Part shown: piece after piece, positions 17,618 to 26,101 of the stretch
Position numbering within the stretch: position 1 is the first letter of the stretch
Layout: each line of letters starts with the position of its first letter
Source: Prevotellaceae bacterium
Lineage (GTDB): Bacteria; Bacteroidota; Bacteroidia; Bacteroidales; Paludibacteraceae
Assembly: GCA_031271005.1 (NCBI GenBank)
Contig: JAISWT010000096.1
Coordinates: forward strand, 1-36,441
Length of the DNA stretch: 36,441 nt
Direction: 5' to 3'
Notes under the pieces: model-generated
Told to the model about the DNA's origin: nothing
Database searches by the model: none
The model's input: only the letters and a program-made list of their open reading frames with translations
Position numbers and translations under genes: made by a program

Positions 17618-18508
17618 TTAATCTATGTTGCCCTTACTCCCCCTAACAAACTTTTTTATTCTAAAAAAAAGATATATTATACCTGCAATAATTATGCCAA
17701 ATGATATTTTGCCGGTTAAATTAAAAAACTTTTCTGCCTTGTCAGGCGGTTTGTCAGATACTGTATTTTTTTCTATAAATATAGTATCTGTCAGTCTTAC
17801 AGTATCTTTTACTATTTTTTCCTTGTAAAAAATCTGTTTTACTTTTTTTGTGATGAACACAGTATCGCCGCGCCTGTCAGTATAAATGCTGTCAGTAATA
17901 TTAATGTAAATACTGTCTCTGACAGTATGCGCTTTATTGTTGTCATAATTTTCGATAATACTGTTTTCATTTGTCAGAACTTTTTTTTTTGTTGCGCAGC
18001 CGGCAAGCGACACGGCAACAAGCGCGGCAAGGACTATTACCGGCACGATTTTTTTAGCGGTCGGTACTGATGGGCTCGCGCCTTTGAGTTCAAAATGCGG
18101 GTAATCTTTGAATGAAGTCCAGTCGCCGCCCCATGAGATTATCGCGCCCAGTTGCCGCGCCGCCTGCTTTACTGCTTTTGCAATTGCTTTCAGGTATGGT
18201 ATTGCCGCGCTGCTTATTTCGTTGCTTTGCACAACGCCATCTTTATTGATGTCCGGGTACAAATCAACGGCGTAACCGAAGCCGTCAGATTTTATTTGAT
18301 GGGGCGATTTGTTTTTTATGCCATCGCATTGGGTAACTATCGCGCCGGGCTGTGTGCGCCCTTTGGCGTACAGGGCTTGTTGTTGCGCCGTTGTGCGCAC
18401 GCCATCGGTAACGATAAAAGGCGTGTCGCTTATTTCAAGTGCGCGTTTAATTACCTGCACCAGCAGGGGATGCACTCCTTTGAGGTTTTGTTGTGTGCGC
18501 GTGTCCAT
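17618..18508 (-). CDS. M15-type peptidoglycan endopeptidase fused to a lipobox/spanin-like tail
   Basis: The 296-residue protein has two parts. Residues 1-143 form an M15 (VanY/CwlK-like) peptidase: SPHQ with His70, AVD with Asp82 and DYPHFEL with His138 fit the zinc ligands. An EF-hand-type loop DINKDGVVQSNE (86-97) sits inside. Residues 150-171 look like a complete lipoprotein signal (KKIVPVIVLAALVAVSLAGC). A polar, beta-like DSIY/DTVFI/DTIFI repeat region (195-250) and a C-terminal membrane segment (about 267-284) follow. The tail resembles small stand-alone proteins near lysis genes of Bacteroidetes phages. No start codon is seen at the join, so the fusion appears real. It overlaps the upstream gene by 62 nt. 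Role: endolysin, perhaps combined with a membrane-disrupting function (inference). Confidence 0.85.
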   Translation of the reverse strand: MDTRTQQNLKGVHPLLVQVIKRALEISDTPFIVTDGVRTTAQQQALYAKGRTQPGAIVTQCDGIKNKSPHQIKSDGFGYAVDLYPDINKDGVVQSNEISSAAIPYLKAIAKAVKQAARQLGAIISWGGDWTSFKDYPHFELKGASPSVPTAKKIVPVIVLAALVAVSLAGCATKKKVLTNENSIIENYDNNKAHTVRDSIYINITDSIYTDRRGDTVFITKKVKQIFYKEKIVKDTVRLTDTIFIEKNTVSDKPPDKAEKFFNLTGKISFGIIIAGIIYLFFRIKKFVRGSKGNID

Positions 18509-18842
18509 TGTTACGTTTTTTGTAGTCCGAAAATTCGCGTTTCAAGCGGTTATATTTTTCGTTGAGTGTAATATATTTAGTTTGCAGTTTTTGGAAATTG
18601 GTTTTTTCCTTCTGCAACTCGATGCCTAAACTTTCGGCAACCCTTTTGTTTTCGGCAACCTGCCTTTTCAGTTGATTTATTTGCGCCGAAAAATCGCGCA
18701 CAAATTCATCGTAAATATCCTGAATAGCCTTCAGCGTGTCCGCTTTGCGCTTCTTACGCTCAACGAGCAAACCTACAAGCGACGTGCCGCCGATAAGCAG
18801 CGGTAATACCTGTGTTAAAACTACTATTAAAAATTCTGACAT
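18447..18842 (-). CDS. Small membrane-anchored coiled-coil protein, holin/spanin-like
   Basis: The 131-residue protein has one N-terminal membrane segment (about 5-27), a basic stop-transfer stretch (ERKKRKAD), then a long coiled coil (about 35-107) and a basic, Gly/Ala-rich end. One membrane segment plus a coiled coil directed outward, directly before and overlapping an endolysin gene, is the layout of i-spanin or holin-like proteins in phages. The sequence has no motif that proves the role. Confidence 0.75.
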   Translation of the reverse strand: MSEFLIVVLTQVLPLLIGGTSLVGLLVERKKRKADTLKAIQDIYDEFVRDFSAQINQLKRQVAENKRVAESLGIELQKEKTNFQKLQTKYITLNEKYNRLKREFSDYKKRNNGHAHTTKPQRSASPAGAGN

Positions 18843-18984
18843 AATATATTATTTATAATAAAAAAAATCTAATGATGTCCCAAAATAGTTCTCTTTTTAA
18901 GATGTGCCATTATCAGATACCGGCGCCCCGAAGGACTTAATCCGATTTTCCATAGTTAGAACTCAATGTTTTTTTTTGTTTCTT

Positions 18985-19560
18985 TTATTTAAAATGTACT
19001 GTGCAGATATAGTTATCCCTACCAAAGGGGTGGTTCCTTACTACACGGAATTGGTCTCCAATCATTACTCCTTTTTTGCCGTTTTTTTCGTACAGCACTT
19101 TAAGCCTGAACTGCACATATTTTTTGTTACGGTTTTTTGATTGCGTAAAAACAAATTCTACAAACTTTCCTGCTTGATTAAAACTGCAGCCAATAAACTG
19201 TTGCCAGTTGCCAATAATAACCGAAGCCTCATTAAAAAGAGATTTCGGCACATCGTATCGGGTAATAAAGCGTGGGAAATGCGAGCGCACCGGCTCACAG
19301 AAGCCGGGTTGTATTGTATGGTATTTTCTGTAATTCCCCTCCATTAATTTGTAGGCTCTGTGCTTTTTTTTCTTTTGTTCGAGCGCTATTGTAACGCTGT
19401 CAAACAGGTGGCGGTTCAGAATTGTTGCCTTAAGTTTGGTTGCGTAATACGGCGCTTCAGGCGTGTTGATGTTCTCATAACCAGCGGCTGACAGTTTGAG
19501 TACCGGCAGTTCTGCCGACGTGTTTGGTGATGTTGCACAATATGGAATAATATTAGCCAT
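18985..19560 (-). CDS. Unknown late-operon protein
   Basis: The 191-residue soluble-looking protein has no signal peptide or membrane segment. It is basic with many aromatics, contains a Lys-rich stretch (EQKKKKH) near residue 60, and has a beta-rich second half (YVQFRLKVLYEKNGKKGVMIGDQFRVV). It starts 1 nt after the upstream gene, showing tight coupling. No family is recognised. Position among late genes suggests a virion or assembly protein. The following 142 nt to the holin-like gene hold no convincing gene. Confidence 0.75.
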   Translation of the reverse strand: MANIIPYCATSPNTSAELPVLKLSAAGYENINTPEAPYYATKLKATILNRHLFDSVTIALEQKKKKHRAYKLMEGNYRKYHTIQPGFCEPVRSHFPRFITRYDVPKSLFNEASVIIGNWQQFIGCSFNQAGKFVEFVFTQSKNRNKKYVQFRLKVLYEKNGKKGVMIGDQFRVVRNHPFGRDNYICTVHFK

Positions 19561-19561
19561 T

Positions 19562-19816
19562 TTATTTTAAATAATTTTTTATTACTAAAAGTTTGTTTAC
19601 CGTGTTTTGCGTGTTGAAATAGAAAGGTATGGGGCTGTCTATAACAACGCCGGGATGGTTTTGCCATGCGAACTGCTCGCCCGGCTGCAATACTATATTA
19701 TCAAGTATAGTAACAGTTCCATCGCTCATGTTGCGAAAATCAATGCTGTTAGTGCGCCCATCGGGTGGTATTGTTCCGTTGCTACTTTTAATTTCTGTGT
19801 AAATTGTTGCTTTCAT
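19562..19816 (-). CDS. Small beta-rich late protein
   Basis: The 84-residue protein is predicted by eye to be nearly all beta strand, with Gly/Pro/Asn turns (IPPDGRTNSI, LQPGEQFAWQNHPGV) and a hydrophobic C-terminal stretch. No signal peptide. It could be a minor capsid, spike-base or cement protein; no homolog is recognised. It lies 15 nt after the transglycosylase gene and 1 nt before the next. Confidence 0.75.
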   Translation of the reverse strand: MKATIYTEIKSSNGTIPPDGRTNSIDFRNMSDGTVTILDNIVLQPGEQFAWQNHPGVVIDSPIPFYFNTQNTVNKLLVIKNYLK

Positions 19817-19831
19817 TGCTTGACTTCCTTT

Positions 19832-20446
19832 TTATGAGAAAAAAAAACATGCGGCGCCAAACGTGCCGTATAGAACTCGTTTGTCGATTTTTAAAATATT
19901 CCCTTTGGGGCTGCTGTCGTAAGGGTTAAAGGTTGCGTAATAGCGCGGGTTTGTAACGCCGGCAGCGATAAATTTTTTGTCTACATATTCTTCAAATTCG
20001 GCAATGGTAATTTTGCCGTCCTTGTTAATGTCCATACCTGCATTTAACGCGGCGATACGGCTTGCGCTCAATGTCGAGGTTTGAAAAACCCAGTTTTGAG
20101 GCTTGCCCAGTGAAATAGGAAAAAATGTTATTTTATATAAATCATACGCGGATTTTATTTTGCCGGTATATTTTTTGAAATATTTATAAACCCAGTCCAT
20201 TTGCGCCACGTTGGAGAGCGCGCGCAGGCTTTCGGTTGTAGTTCCTAATGCTTTCGCCGTTGCCGGCATGAACTGTATCAAGCCCGAAGCGCCGGTACTG
20301 CTGTTATATGCAGCGGGGTTCAGGCGGCTCTCTGCATACATTACCATCATTAACCAGTCCGGGTTGATTGCCAGTTTTTGGGCAACGCTTTCAACCTTTG
20401 CCTTGAAACTTTCCACATTATTTTTTATATAACTTTCAAACAGCAT
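19832..20446 (-). CDS. Lytic transglycosylase with EF-hand loop
   Basis: The 204-residue protein has an SLT (goose-lysozyme-type) fold signature: catalytic Glu39 in YAESRLNP, GASGLIQFMPATA at 52-64, and a Tyr/Lys-rich helix (YKYFKKYTGKIKSAYDLY). An EF-hand loop DINKDGKITIAE (139-150) follows, as in EF-hand-bearing lytic transglycosylases, then a hydrophobic C-terminal end (GAACFFFS). It would cut the glycan strands of peptidoglycan. It lies among presumed structural genes and apart from the endolysin, which suggests a virion-associated enzyme that opens the wall at entry. Confidence 0.9.
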   Translation of the reverse strand: MLFESYIKNNVESFKAKVESVAQKLAINPDWLMMVMYAESRLNPAAYNSSTGASGLIQFMPATAKALGTTTESLRALSNVAQMDWVYKYFKKYTGKIKSAYDLYKITFFPISLGKPQNWVFQTSTLSASRIAALNAGMDINKDGKITIAEFEEYVDKKFIAAGVTNPRYYATFNPYDSSPKGNILKIDKRVLYGTFGAACFFFS

Positions 20447-20449
20447 TTA

Positions 20450-21322
20450 TTAACCTCCTCCTATTTTATACGCTCCAAAGGCAATTGCCGCCCATTTCAA
20501 AATATCTTTTATCGAAAATTTAGATGTGTCCGGGTACAGTTCCGGGAACAGTTTGCGCCGCTGTGCGTCTATCCACGCCTGCACGCTCTCCATGCTTTCG
20601 TATTTTATTGCCGTTTCGCGCACCCATCCTACAGTATTTGTTATGCGTTCCGGCAGGTGGTAGCCGCGCATCTCAAACCAGCAGTAGGCGCGGCTGTCGA
20701 AGGCAACGCGCCCGGTAAGAGAGCCGGCAAGCGAAAATATCTGCCGTTCATACATTTCACGCTCCGCATCTGTAAGCGCGTCCAAGTCCACAAGAAATTT
20801 ATCGATAAGCGTTTTCTCATCAAATTCAAAGGCAAATTTGTATTTCCTTTGCTCAAAGGCTTTTTTTGAAATAAAAATCAAGTCCTGACCTACTGTGCCG
20901 CTTGTTTGTTTAAGATACGTGCAGGCGTTCTCGTACCATTTATCCTCATCGTATTTGGTTACCTGCTTGCTTTTCATCAAAACAGGTACTATCAAAAAGC
21001 CGGTTAAAACAGAAAGTATTACTCGCGGCTTTACTGTTTCCCATACATCAACGCTCCCGGACAAAAAACTTTGTTTTTCAAGTTCATGGAGAGAGTAAAT
21101 CAATGGAGTGTTGGGTTTAACTCCCAAGTAGAACTTGCTTTGGCTGCCTGTCTGTTTCTTTTGGTTTTCAAAATCGAGAGCCTTGTAAGAAAACAGCATG
21201 TAAGAACTTCTTTTTACAGGTCTGTCGTACATTGCAGCCCACCGGCAGCGCACTCCGGCCTCCTCGCCGGCAGCGGGGTGCATTTCACTCAAAATTTCGT
21301 ATTCAACATTTTCTTTTAACAT
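20450..21322 (-). CDS. Membrane-associated late protein, unknown
   Basis: The 290-residue protein has one strong membrane segment at about 100-117 (VILSVLTGFLIVPVLM) and a weaker C-terminal hydrophobic stretch (ILKWAAIAFGAYKIGGG) ending in glycines. Between them lies a helical, charged part with many aromatic residues. No signal peptide. It starts 15 nt after the preceding gene. Candidate inner-membrane or vertex protein of the particle; no family is recognised. Confidence 0.75.
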   Translation of the reverse strand: MLKENVEYEILSEMHPAAGEEAGVRCRWAAMYDRPVKRSSYMLFSYKALDFENQKKQTGSQSKFYLGVKPNTPLIYSLHELEKQSFLSGSVDVWETVKPRVILSVLTGFLIVPVLMKSKQVTKYDEDKWYENACTYLKQTSGTVGQDLIFISKKAFEQRKYKFAFEFDEKTLIDKFLVDLDALTDAEREMYERQIFSLAGSLTGRVAFDSRAYCWFEMRGYHLPERITNTVGWVRETAIKYESMESVQAWIDAQRRKLFPELYPDTSKFSIKDILKWAAIAFGAYKIGGG

Positions 21323-21337
21323 CTCTTTTTCCTTATT

Positions 21338-22237
21338 TTATTGAGTTAAGCCCAAATTTTTTGCTACCGGACGCGCCAATAGCAGAACGGCAACGCCGCC
21401 GCCAATGTACAAATATTTTTTCCACTTTTCTTTATTTGCTAAATCCGTCAGGTTCTTTATTTGCGCTGATGCGCCGGCTGCCTTCTCATTCCATTCCTTT
21501 ACAATTTGGTTATAGAGGTCTGTCGGCAGGGCTTTTTGTAACCGCTGCCGCAAATCATCGGACATCATAAAATCGGATTTAGCGGCGAGGTAATGCCTCT
21601 TTGTCAATGACACGCTAATAGCAACAGCAGCCCCTACCAACACCGTAACAACTATAACCAGCGGCAACCACGCAATACCTATATATGCTTTCGGGTTGCT
21701 CATAACGGCTTCCAAATGCGAGTTGAAAGGAAACGAGCCGCTGCCTTCTTCATATCCTATATTTGGAATACTTTTTATTTCAGCATTTCGCGCGGCAAGG
21801 CGTTGCGCCAGTTCTGTCATCTGCTGTATCGACCCGGCAGATGTTGTTTTAGAATATTCTTTTGCCCGATGAACAATGTAACCGCAAAGTAAAAGATTGT
21901 CTAAAATTGCCCGGTTGTATTCGATGCTGTCGGCAAGGTAATTTTGTGCTTTGATGCCATCGGCCGAGCCATGCTGCGTCAGGTAGTTCGATTGCGAGTT
22001 GCCCTTTGTGGATACCATACACAGCCATATCTCCCGACCGTCATCTACAAAACTTTGAAAAAATAAATCATCGTTATATTCATAAAACTCACCGGTAAAG
22101 GTAACAGTTTGTCCTTTTTTTATGGTGAAAATCCTTCTGTTGCGATTTTGCACCATATCCTCGTAAGTGGGATAAAAGTTTATCTGCATGTTTCGCGCGG
22201 CGACCATTTTTACATTTACCCATTGTTGTGACGTCAT
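21338..22237 (-). CDS. Two-pass membrane late protein with SH3-like N terminus
   Basis: The 299-residue protein has an N-terminal beta-rich domain (about 1-80, with IFTIKKGQTVTFTGEFYEYND and EIWLCMVS), a helical middle, a strong membrane segment at about 187-209 (AWLPLVIVVTVLVGAAVAISVSL) and a second at about 275-290. The loop between them (210-270) is charged and helical. It overlaps its upstream neighbour by 4 nt (ATGA). No family is recognised; likely a membrane-embedded virion component (inference). Confidence 0.75.
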   Translation of the reverse strand: MTSQQWVNVKMVAARNMQINFYPTYEDMVQNRNRRIFTIKKGQTVTFTGEFYEYNDDLFFQSFVDDGREIWLCMVSTKGNSQSNYLTQHGSADGIKAQNYLADSIEYNRAILDNLLLCGYIVHRAKEYSKTTSAGSIQQMTELAQRLAARNAEIKSIPNIGYEEGSGSFPFNSHLEAVMSNPKAYIGIAWLPLVIVVTVLVGAAVAISVSLTKRHYLAAKSDFMMSDDLRQRLQKALPTDLYNQIVKEWNEKAAGASAQIKNLTDLANKEKWKKYLYIGGGVAVLLLARPVAKNLGLTQ

Positions 22238-23004
22238 GATAACATTCCTTTCAACTTTTGCGGTGAAAACATCTTTTTAACCTGTTGGTAGGTCATTCCC
22301 ATAAATTTTTTGCCTGAGTGCGCAAACTCAGCAAAGGTTTCAATAAATTGATAATATTGCGGGTCTGCCTGCTCCCACTTTTCCAGCGCGGACAATAGCC
22401 GGGAGTCGGTATCGCTACCTTCTGCGGCGGCAGCGGCGTGCGTCCCATTAACTTTTGCGTCAAAGTTTTCAATCCCTGCTATTGCTATTGGCGGCGCGGG
22501 CGTGCCTGTATATTTCTGCACAAGCCCGGACACTGCCGCGCTGATGAGCGGCATGTATTCGTTCACGCGCTCCCAGACCTTCGCCTTGGCGATGTCTGCA
22601 CGTTCATTTTCTTTGCTTAAAAATTCAACTTCCAATTTTAAATCCGCATTGTCGCGTTCTATCAGGGCGTATTTTATGCGCCTGTCAACTTCATCTTCAC
22701 TGACGCCCTGTATTTGCGGCACGCCGCTGATGAGCGCGGAGTTCTGATTATTTTGTAAATTGGAAAATTCAAAATAAAACAAGCCGGTAGTTTGTTTCTT
22801 TGCCGTGCTGCCTTTAATAATTATTCTTCCGAAAGGAGAATAAGACATTACTTTTTTAAATTTGTCTAAATTCTCCTCAAATGGAAGGTCATCAACGCTT
22901 TCAAAAAGTTTTTTGTTTTGCCCGTCAGAAGTGTGCGCCGAAAAATATTGTATGTTATTTTCGCGGAGCCACTCCACTGCGTTATCTAAATTTGCAAAGG
23001 TCAT
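22234..23004 (-). CDS. Late protein with central coiled coil
   Basis: The 256-residue protein has an N-terminal domain (1-95), a highly charged helical or coiled-coil stretch (about 101-147), an Ala/Pro/Gly-rich hydrophobic middle (about 150-200) and a helical C terminus. No signal peptide. It overlaps both neighbours by 4 nt (ATGA type), showing strong translational coupling with the beta-rich gene upstream and the membrane protein downstream. It could be a scaffold or a spike-base protein; neither can be shown from the sequence. Confidence 0.75.
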   Translation of the reverse strand: MTFANLDNAVEWLRENNIQYFSAHTSDGQNKKLFESVDDLPFEENLDKFKKVMSYSPFGRIIIKGSTAKKQTTGLFYFEFSNLQNNQNSALISGVPQIQGVSEDEVDRRIKYALIERDNADLKLEVEFLSKENERADIAKAKVWERVNEYMPLISAAVSGLVQKYTGTPAPPIAIAGIENFDAKVNGTHAAAAAEGSDTDSRLLSALEKWEQADPQYYQFIETFAEFAHSGKKFMGMTYQQVKKMFSPQKLKGMLS

Positions 23005-23768
23005 CTTTTTTCAATTAAAGCGTTAAAAAATAATGTCTTATCAAGAATCACGTTGTTACAGTTTTCGATGTACGAGTTACGAAAATCGAACATTATATTT
23101 TCCATATAAAAATAATAATGCCTGCTGTGCTGCCTCAATAAAGAGAGCGGCACGTTTGAAAAGAACTGTACATTGTCTTTTTGCAGCGTGAGAAACATTC
23201 CTGAATATTCGCCGCTGCTGTACAGCGGTTTTTTGTCGGGCGACCATTGCGCATCACACATAAGGATATTGCGGTAGCGCGCGGTAGACAGTTCGTTGTT
23301 CTCAAAAAAGTAGGTTCTACGTCCTTGCAGGTCTATTTGAAAGGACGTTATATCTGTTTCGGTTGTCCTGTCCGCGTGGAGCGCGGCAGGTTCTTCATAG
23401 AATATTACAAAATACTTTGCCTTGCCGTCCAAGTTTGCGCCGTTGTAGACCTCAAAAAACGACCTCTCAAAATCTATTTCGCGGCGTATCTGCGGAACGT
23501 TCCCAAAATCGAAGCCGCGCAACTCTGTGGACTCCACGCTGTCGAGTATGTATTTGTTTGTGTTTTTTTCGCACAGCGATACATACGCGCTTTGATTTTC
23601 GTACGCATAATTATTTGGCGTTTTACTTGCGCCGAAATTGTTATGCTGCATAATCCAAAGGATTTTTTTTCCTTCTAATTGTTGCAAGCGCGGAAAACTG
23701 TATTTTGTGCGCCCGGTTTGCATAGGTATTTCAACTCCCATTGCTCCGGAAAATGTATTTTTTTTCAT
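23001..23768 (-). CDS. Beta-rich late protein, capsid candidate A
   Basis: The 255-residue protein has no membrane segment or signal peptide. It is rich in Tyr, Phe and Asn with many strand-turn alternations. Near its N terminus it reads YSFPRLQQLEGKKILWI, similar in form to the neighbour's CYFNDSAYSGKKVTGIFF. Size and composition suit a jelly-roll capsid or penton protein of a tailless phage. This is an inference; no database family is recognised. It is separated by 6 nt from the upstream 262-residue protein of similar character. Confidence 0.75.
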   Translation of the reverse strand: MKKNTFSGAMGVEIPMQTGRTKYSFPRLQQLEGKKILWIMQHNNFGASKTPNNYAYENQSAYVSLCEKNTNKYILDSVESTELRGFDFGNVPQIRREIDFERSFFEVYNGANLDGKAKYFVIFYEEPAALHADRTTETDITSFQIDLQGRRTYFFENNELSTARYRNILMCDAQWSPDKKPLYSSGEYSGMFLTLQKDNVQFFSNVPLSLLRQHSRHYYFYMENIMFDFRNSYIENCNNVILDKTLFFNALIEKR

Positions 23769-23774
23769 CTCTTT

Positions 23775-24563
23775 TTAATAATAAAATGTAAGGTCTAATT
23801 TTATGCTGCCGTCTCCGAAAGGGTCTTCCGGCAAATTCGTATCCCCAATGTATCGCATTTTTATCAGCGATTTTTCAGCATCGATTTTTAGATTTTGAAA
23901 CATTGTTTCTTCTTTTGGCAGCAGCGCTCCGGACTGGATATACATGTTTTCGATAAAAAATTTATCGGTAATAAGCCACACATATATATTGTGAAACGCA
24001 GAGTTGCTGCCGCGCACTCGAATATCTTTTACTCTTTTCCCTTTTAAAAAATTACCTGTTATTTCAGATAATTTTTTATCGACAATATAAGTATTGTCGG
24101 TTTGCTTTTCAAAAATTGCGCTGAAAGTTTTCACGCCGTTAATATCAGTACGGCTTACGTGTTCTACGGGCGCGGTTTCGTAAATCACGCACATTAGCAA
24201 GTTCACCGTTTGCTCTACTTGATATTCTATATAACTCAAATCAGGATTTATTTCAAAGTTCAGCGGAATAAATCCGGGTCTTTGCCCGTCGGCAAAGTTT
24301 TTAATCTGATAATCCGACACAAAATTTTGCACGCGCAAATTACCCGCTTTATCTGCAAGCGTTAAATAGAAATGCAGCGAGGCGGGCAACTCTAAAATCC
24401 GGGCGGGGTCTTTGTACAGCGGAGACGCGCTGTAACCGTTGCCCTGATAAAAGAATATACCGGTAACTTTTTTTCCGGAGTATGCGCTGTCGTTAAAATA
24501 ACAGCGGTGACTGTCCGGGCTTAATGTAAGTTGTATGCACGTAAGATTTTGGATTATCATCAT
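23775..24563 (-). CDS. Beta-rich late protein, capsid candidate B
   Basis: The 262-residue protein is soluble-looking and beta-rich throughout, without signal peptide. After about 15 residues it has a YF-x(5-6)-GKK(V)-x-GI stretch shared in form with the next gene, then long strands (LHFYLTLADKAGNLRV, YIEYQVEQTVNLLMCVIYE), and it ends in a strand SIKLDLTFYY. A hairpin (24604-24635) precedes it in the mRNA, and the 85-nt leader is the longest inside this part of the operon, which might mean separate control of a highly made protein. It is one of two best guesses for the major capsid protein. Confidence 0.75.
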   Translation of the reverse strand: MMIIQNLTCIQLTLSPDSHRCYFNDSAYSGKKVTGIFFYQGNGYSASPLYKDPARILELPASLHFYLTLADKAGNLRVQNFVSDYQIKNFADGQRPGFIPLNFEINPDLSYIEYQVEQTVNLLMCVIYETAPVEHVSRTDINGVKTFSAIFEKQTDNTYIVDKKLSEITGNFLKGKRVKDIRVRGSNSAFHNIYVWLITDKFFIENMYIQSGALLPKEETMFQNLKIDAEKSLIKMRYIGDTNLPEDPFGDGSIKLDLTFYY

Positions 24564-24603
24564 GTCCGTTGTATTGTTAATTTTTGTTTTACAGGAAAAG
24601 TTT

Positions 24604-24635
24604 CAGGGGATAACGTCAGAGGCTGCTACCCCCTG
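24604..24635. other. Hairpin between two late genes
   Basis: CAGGGGATA and TACCCCCTG (plus strand) pair over 9 bp with one G-U and a 14-nt loop. On the plus strand it is followed by seven Ts, on the minus strand only by AAACTTTT. It may block antisense transcription or act as an mRNA processing or stability element before the capsid-candidate gene. Confidence 0.5.
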
Positions 24636-24648
24636 TTTTTTTCCTTTT

Positions 24649-25311
24649 TCAAGAGTTGAAAGAAGTGCCGCGCATTTCGGTACTGGAGCCGCCGTTAACC
24701 AAAAAGCCGTGAAACTCTACAACGGCGAATGCCCTGTATAGCAGCGTTACGGAAATATTCGAGGTTGACAGTACAGGAAAATCCAGAATTAAGGTCTGGT
24801 CTTTTTGCCCTACGAGGTTAATTTTTTCCGGCAGTTCAACAACGCCATCAGTTGCTTCAATCTTTTGCGTTAACATCTCTGCATCCGGCGCCTGGCGTTC
24901 GAGCCTGAAATAAGAGAGCGGCAGGGCTTCGAGCGTCAGTTCGCTGCCGGTTTTCAACTGGAGCGTGCCGTTCCATATCGCTTCCGCGTCCAAGTTGAGA
25001 AAAACACCTTTTTGCGTTTCGGTGGGGTGCGTAAGCGGATAAGTAAGAAGACGCCCGCTGCCGGTTTTTGCCGCTTCAATCATTACGCCAAAGCGGATTG
25101 CGTACGCCTGAAACAAATCCTGCGTTCTCAAATATCTTTCTGTAACATGCTTTACAGAGGTTTCAAGCGCAAGCTGTTTTTGATAGTGTTGCCCGTTGGC
25201 AGTGAGTTCAAAAACGTAACGCAATTTGGAAGTTTGCGGGTACAGCCCTTTGGAGGCGTATTTTGTTTGCAAAGCCTCGTACAATTTTCTACGATATTCA
25301 ATATTTTTCAT
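24649..25311 (-). CDS. Late protein, beta-rich C-terminal half, unknown
   Basis: The 220-residue protein has a helical basic N terminus (MKNIEYRRKLYEALQTKYA) and a beta-rich rest with turns such as LQLKTGSELTLEALPLSYFRL and an extended C-terminal half (about 140-220). No membrane segment. It lies next to the two capsid candidates and may be a third structural protein. No family is recognised. Confidence 0.75.
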   Translation of the reverse strand: MKNIEYRRKLYEALQTKYASKGLYPQTSKLRYVFELTANGQHYQKQLALETSVKHVTERYLRTQDLFQAYAIRFGVMIEAAKTGSGRLLTYPLTHPTETQKGVFLNLDAEAIWNGTLQLKTGSELTLEALPLSYFRLERQAPDAEMLTQKIEATDGVVELPEKINLVGQKDQTLILDFPVLSTSNISVTLLYRAFAVVEFHGFLVNGGSSTEMRGTSFNS

Positions 25312-25352
25312 TTTAAATATATTTTTTTTTTTTTGAAATTAATAATTATTTT

Positions 25353-25784
25353 TTACGAAAGCGTTTTCGCTGCATTTGAGGTCGCTTTGCGCGCTTCAAA
25401 TTTGCGCTGAAAGTTGTTTTTTACTGCCGGGAAATACGAATTTCCTATTGCGAGGTTGTCCTGATATCCTATTACTACAGGATCATCACTTGTAGTTCCG
25501 CCAAACATTGTACGCAATCCCAAGTTCTCCCCTACTTTGTAGGCTGCAACGGCTGCCAGTGCGTCCCCTGCGCGCTCTATGCCGGGGCCTTCTACTATTA
25601 TGGGTGCGGCAATGCCAACTCCCAGTTCTACATACGAAAGGATATCACCGGCGAGGCTGTCGCCAACGAGCCCTTCTACCAAATTAAGCCCCGCGCCTGT
25701 TACCACTGTAACTAACGCTTGCTTTACCCTGTCCTCGACGTCAACCTTTTTGTTGCGCCGGTATTTTGTTGTGTTACGTGCCAT
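25353..25784 (-). CDS. Glycine/alanine-rich hydrophobic late protein
   Basis: The 143-residue protein has a basic start (MARNTTKYRRNKKVD), then a weakly hydrophobic Gly/Ala/Val-rich region at about 20-90 (VTVVTGAGLNLVEGLVGDSLAGDIL, VGIAAPIIVEGPG), then a polar C terminus. The pattern fits a small membrane-associated virion protein. It starts 32 nt after the basic 81-residue protein. No family is recognised. Confidence 0.7.
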   Translation of the reverse strand: MARNTTKYRRNKKVDVEDRVKQALVTVVTGAGLNLVEGLVGDSLAGDILSYVELGVGIAAPIIVEGPGIERAGDALAAVAAYKVGENLGLRTMFGGTTSDDPVVIGYQDNLAIGNSYFPAVKNNFQRKFEARKATSNAAKTLS

Positions 25785-25816
25785 TTTTTTTATTTTTTTT
25801 TTTTAAAATTAATAAA

Positions 25817-26062
25817 TTATTTACTGCCTGTTTTTTTCCGTCTGATAGAATCGACAGAAAGTTTTGTTTCCTGAACTTTTTTTACAAGTTTTTTTCGGGA
25901 GTTTTCCTTACTTATTACCGCTCTTACATCCTTTGTCCATTTTTGCGCCCGCTTCAAAAATCCTTTCAATTCGCTTTCGGGCGCGGTTAATCTGGGCTTT
26001 GGAGGCGGGCTTGGAAACTTCAGTTTAACCGAAGTTGTCGTTGCTTTTCTTTTTGTTGCCAT
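25817..26062 (-). CDS. Small very basic protein
   Basis: The 81-residue protein is strongly basic (Lys/Arg close to a third of residues), with a Pro-rich patch KFPSPPPKPRL near residue 15-25 and no hydrophobic core large enough for a membrane segment. It may bind the genome inside the particle or serve as an internal scaffold; this is a guess from composition. It lies in the late operon, 39 nt after the Ca-loop membrane protein. Confidence 0.65.
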   Translation of the reverse strand: MATKRKATTTSVKLKFPSPPPKPRLTAPESELKGFLKRAQKWTKDVRAVISKENSRKKLVKKVQETKLSVDSIRRKKTGSK

Positions 26063-26101
26063 TTTTTTTGTTATTTTTAATATATTGTTTTGATAAAAAA
26101 A

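Noticed and set aside
18898-18954. 18-codon minus-strand frame before the holin-like gene
   Set aside because: Too short, without recognisable character or conserved context; chance cannot be excluded.
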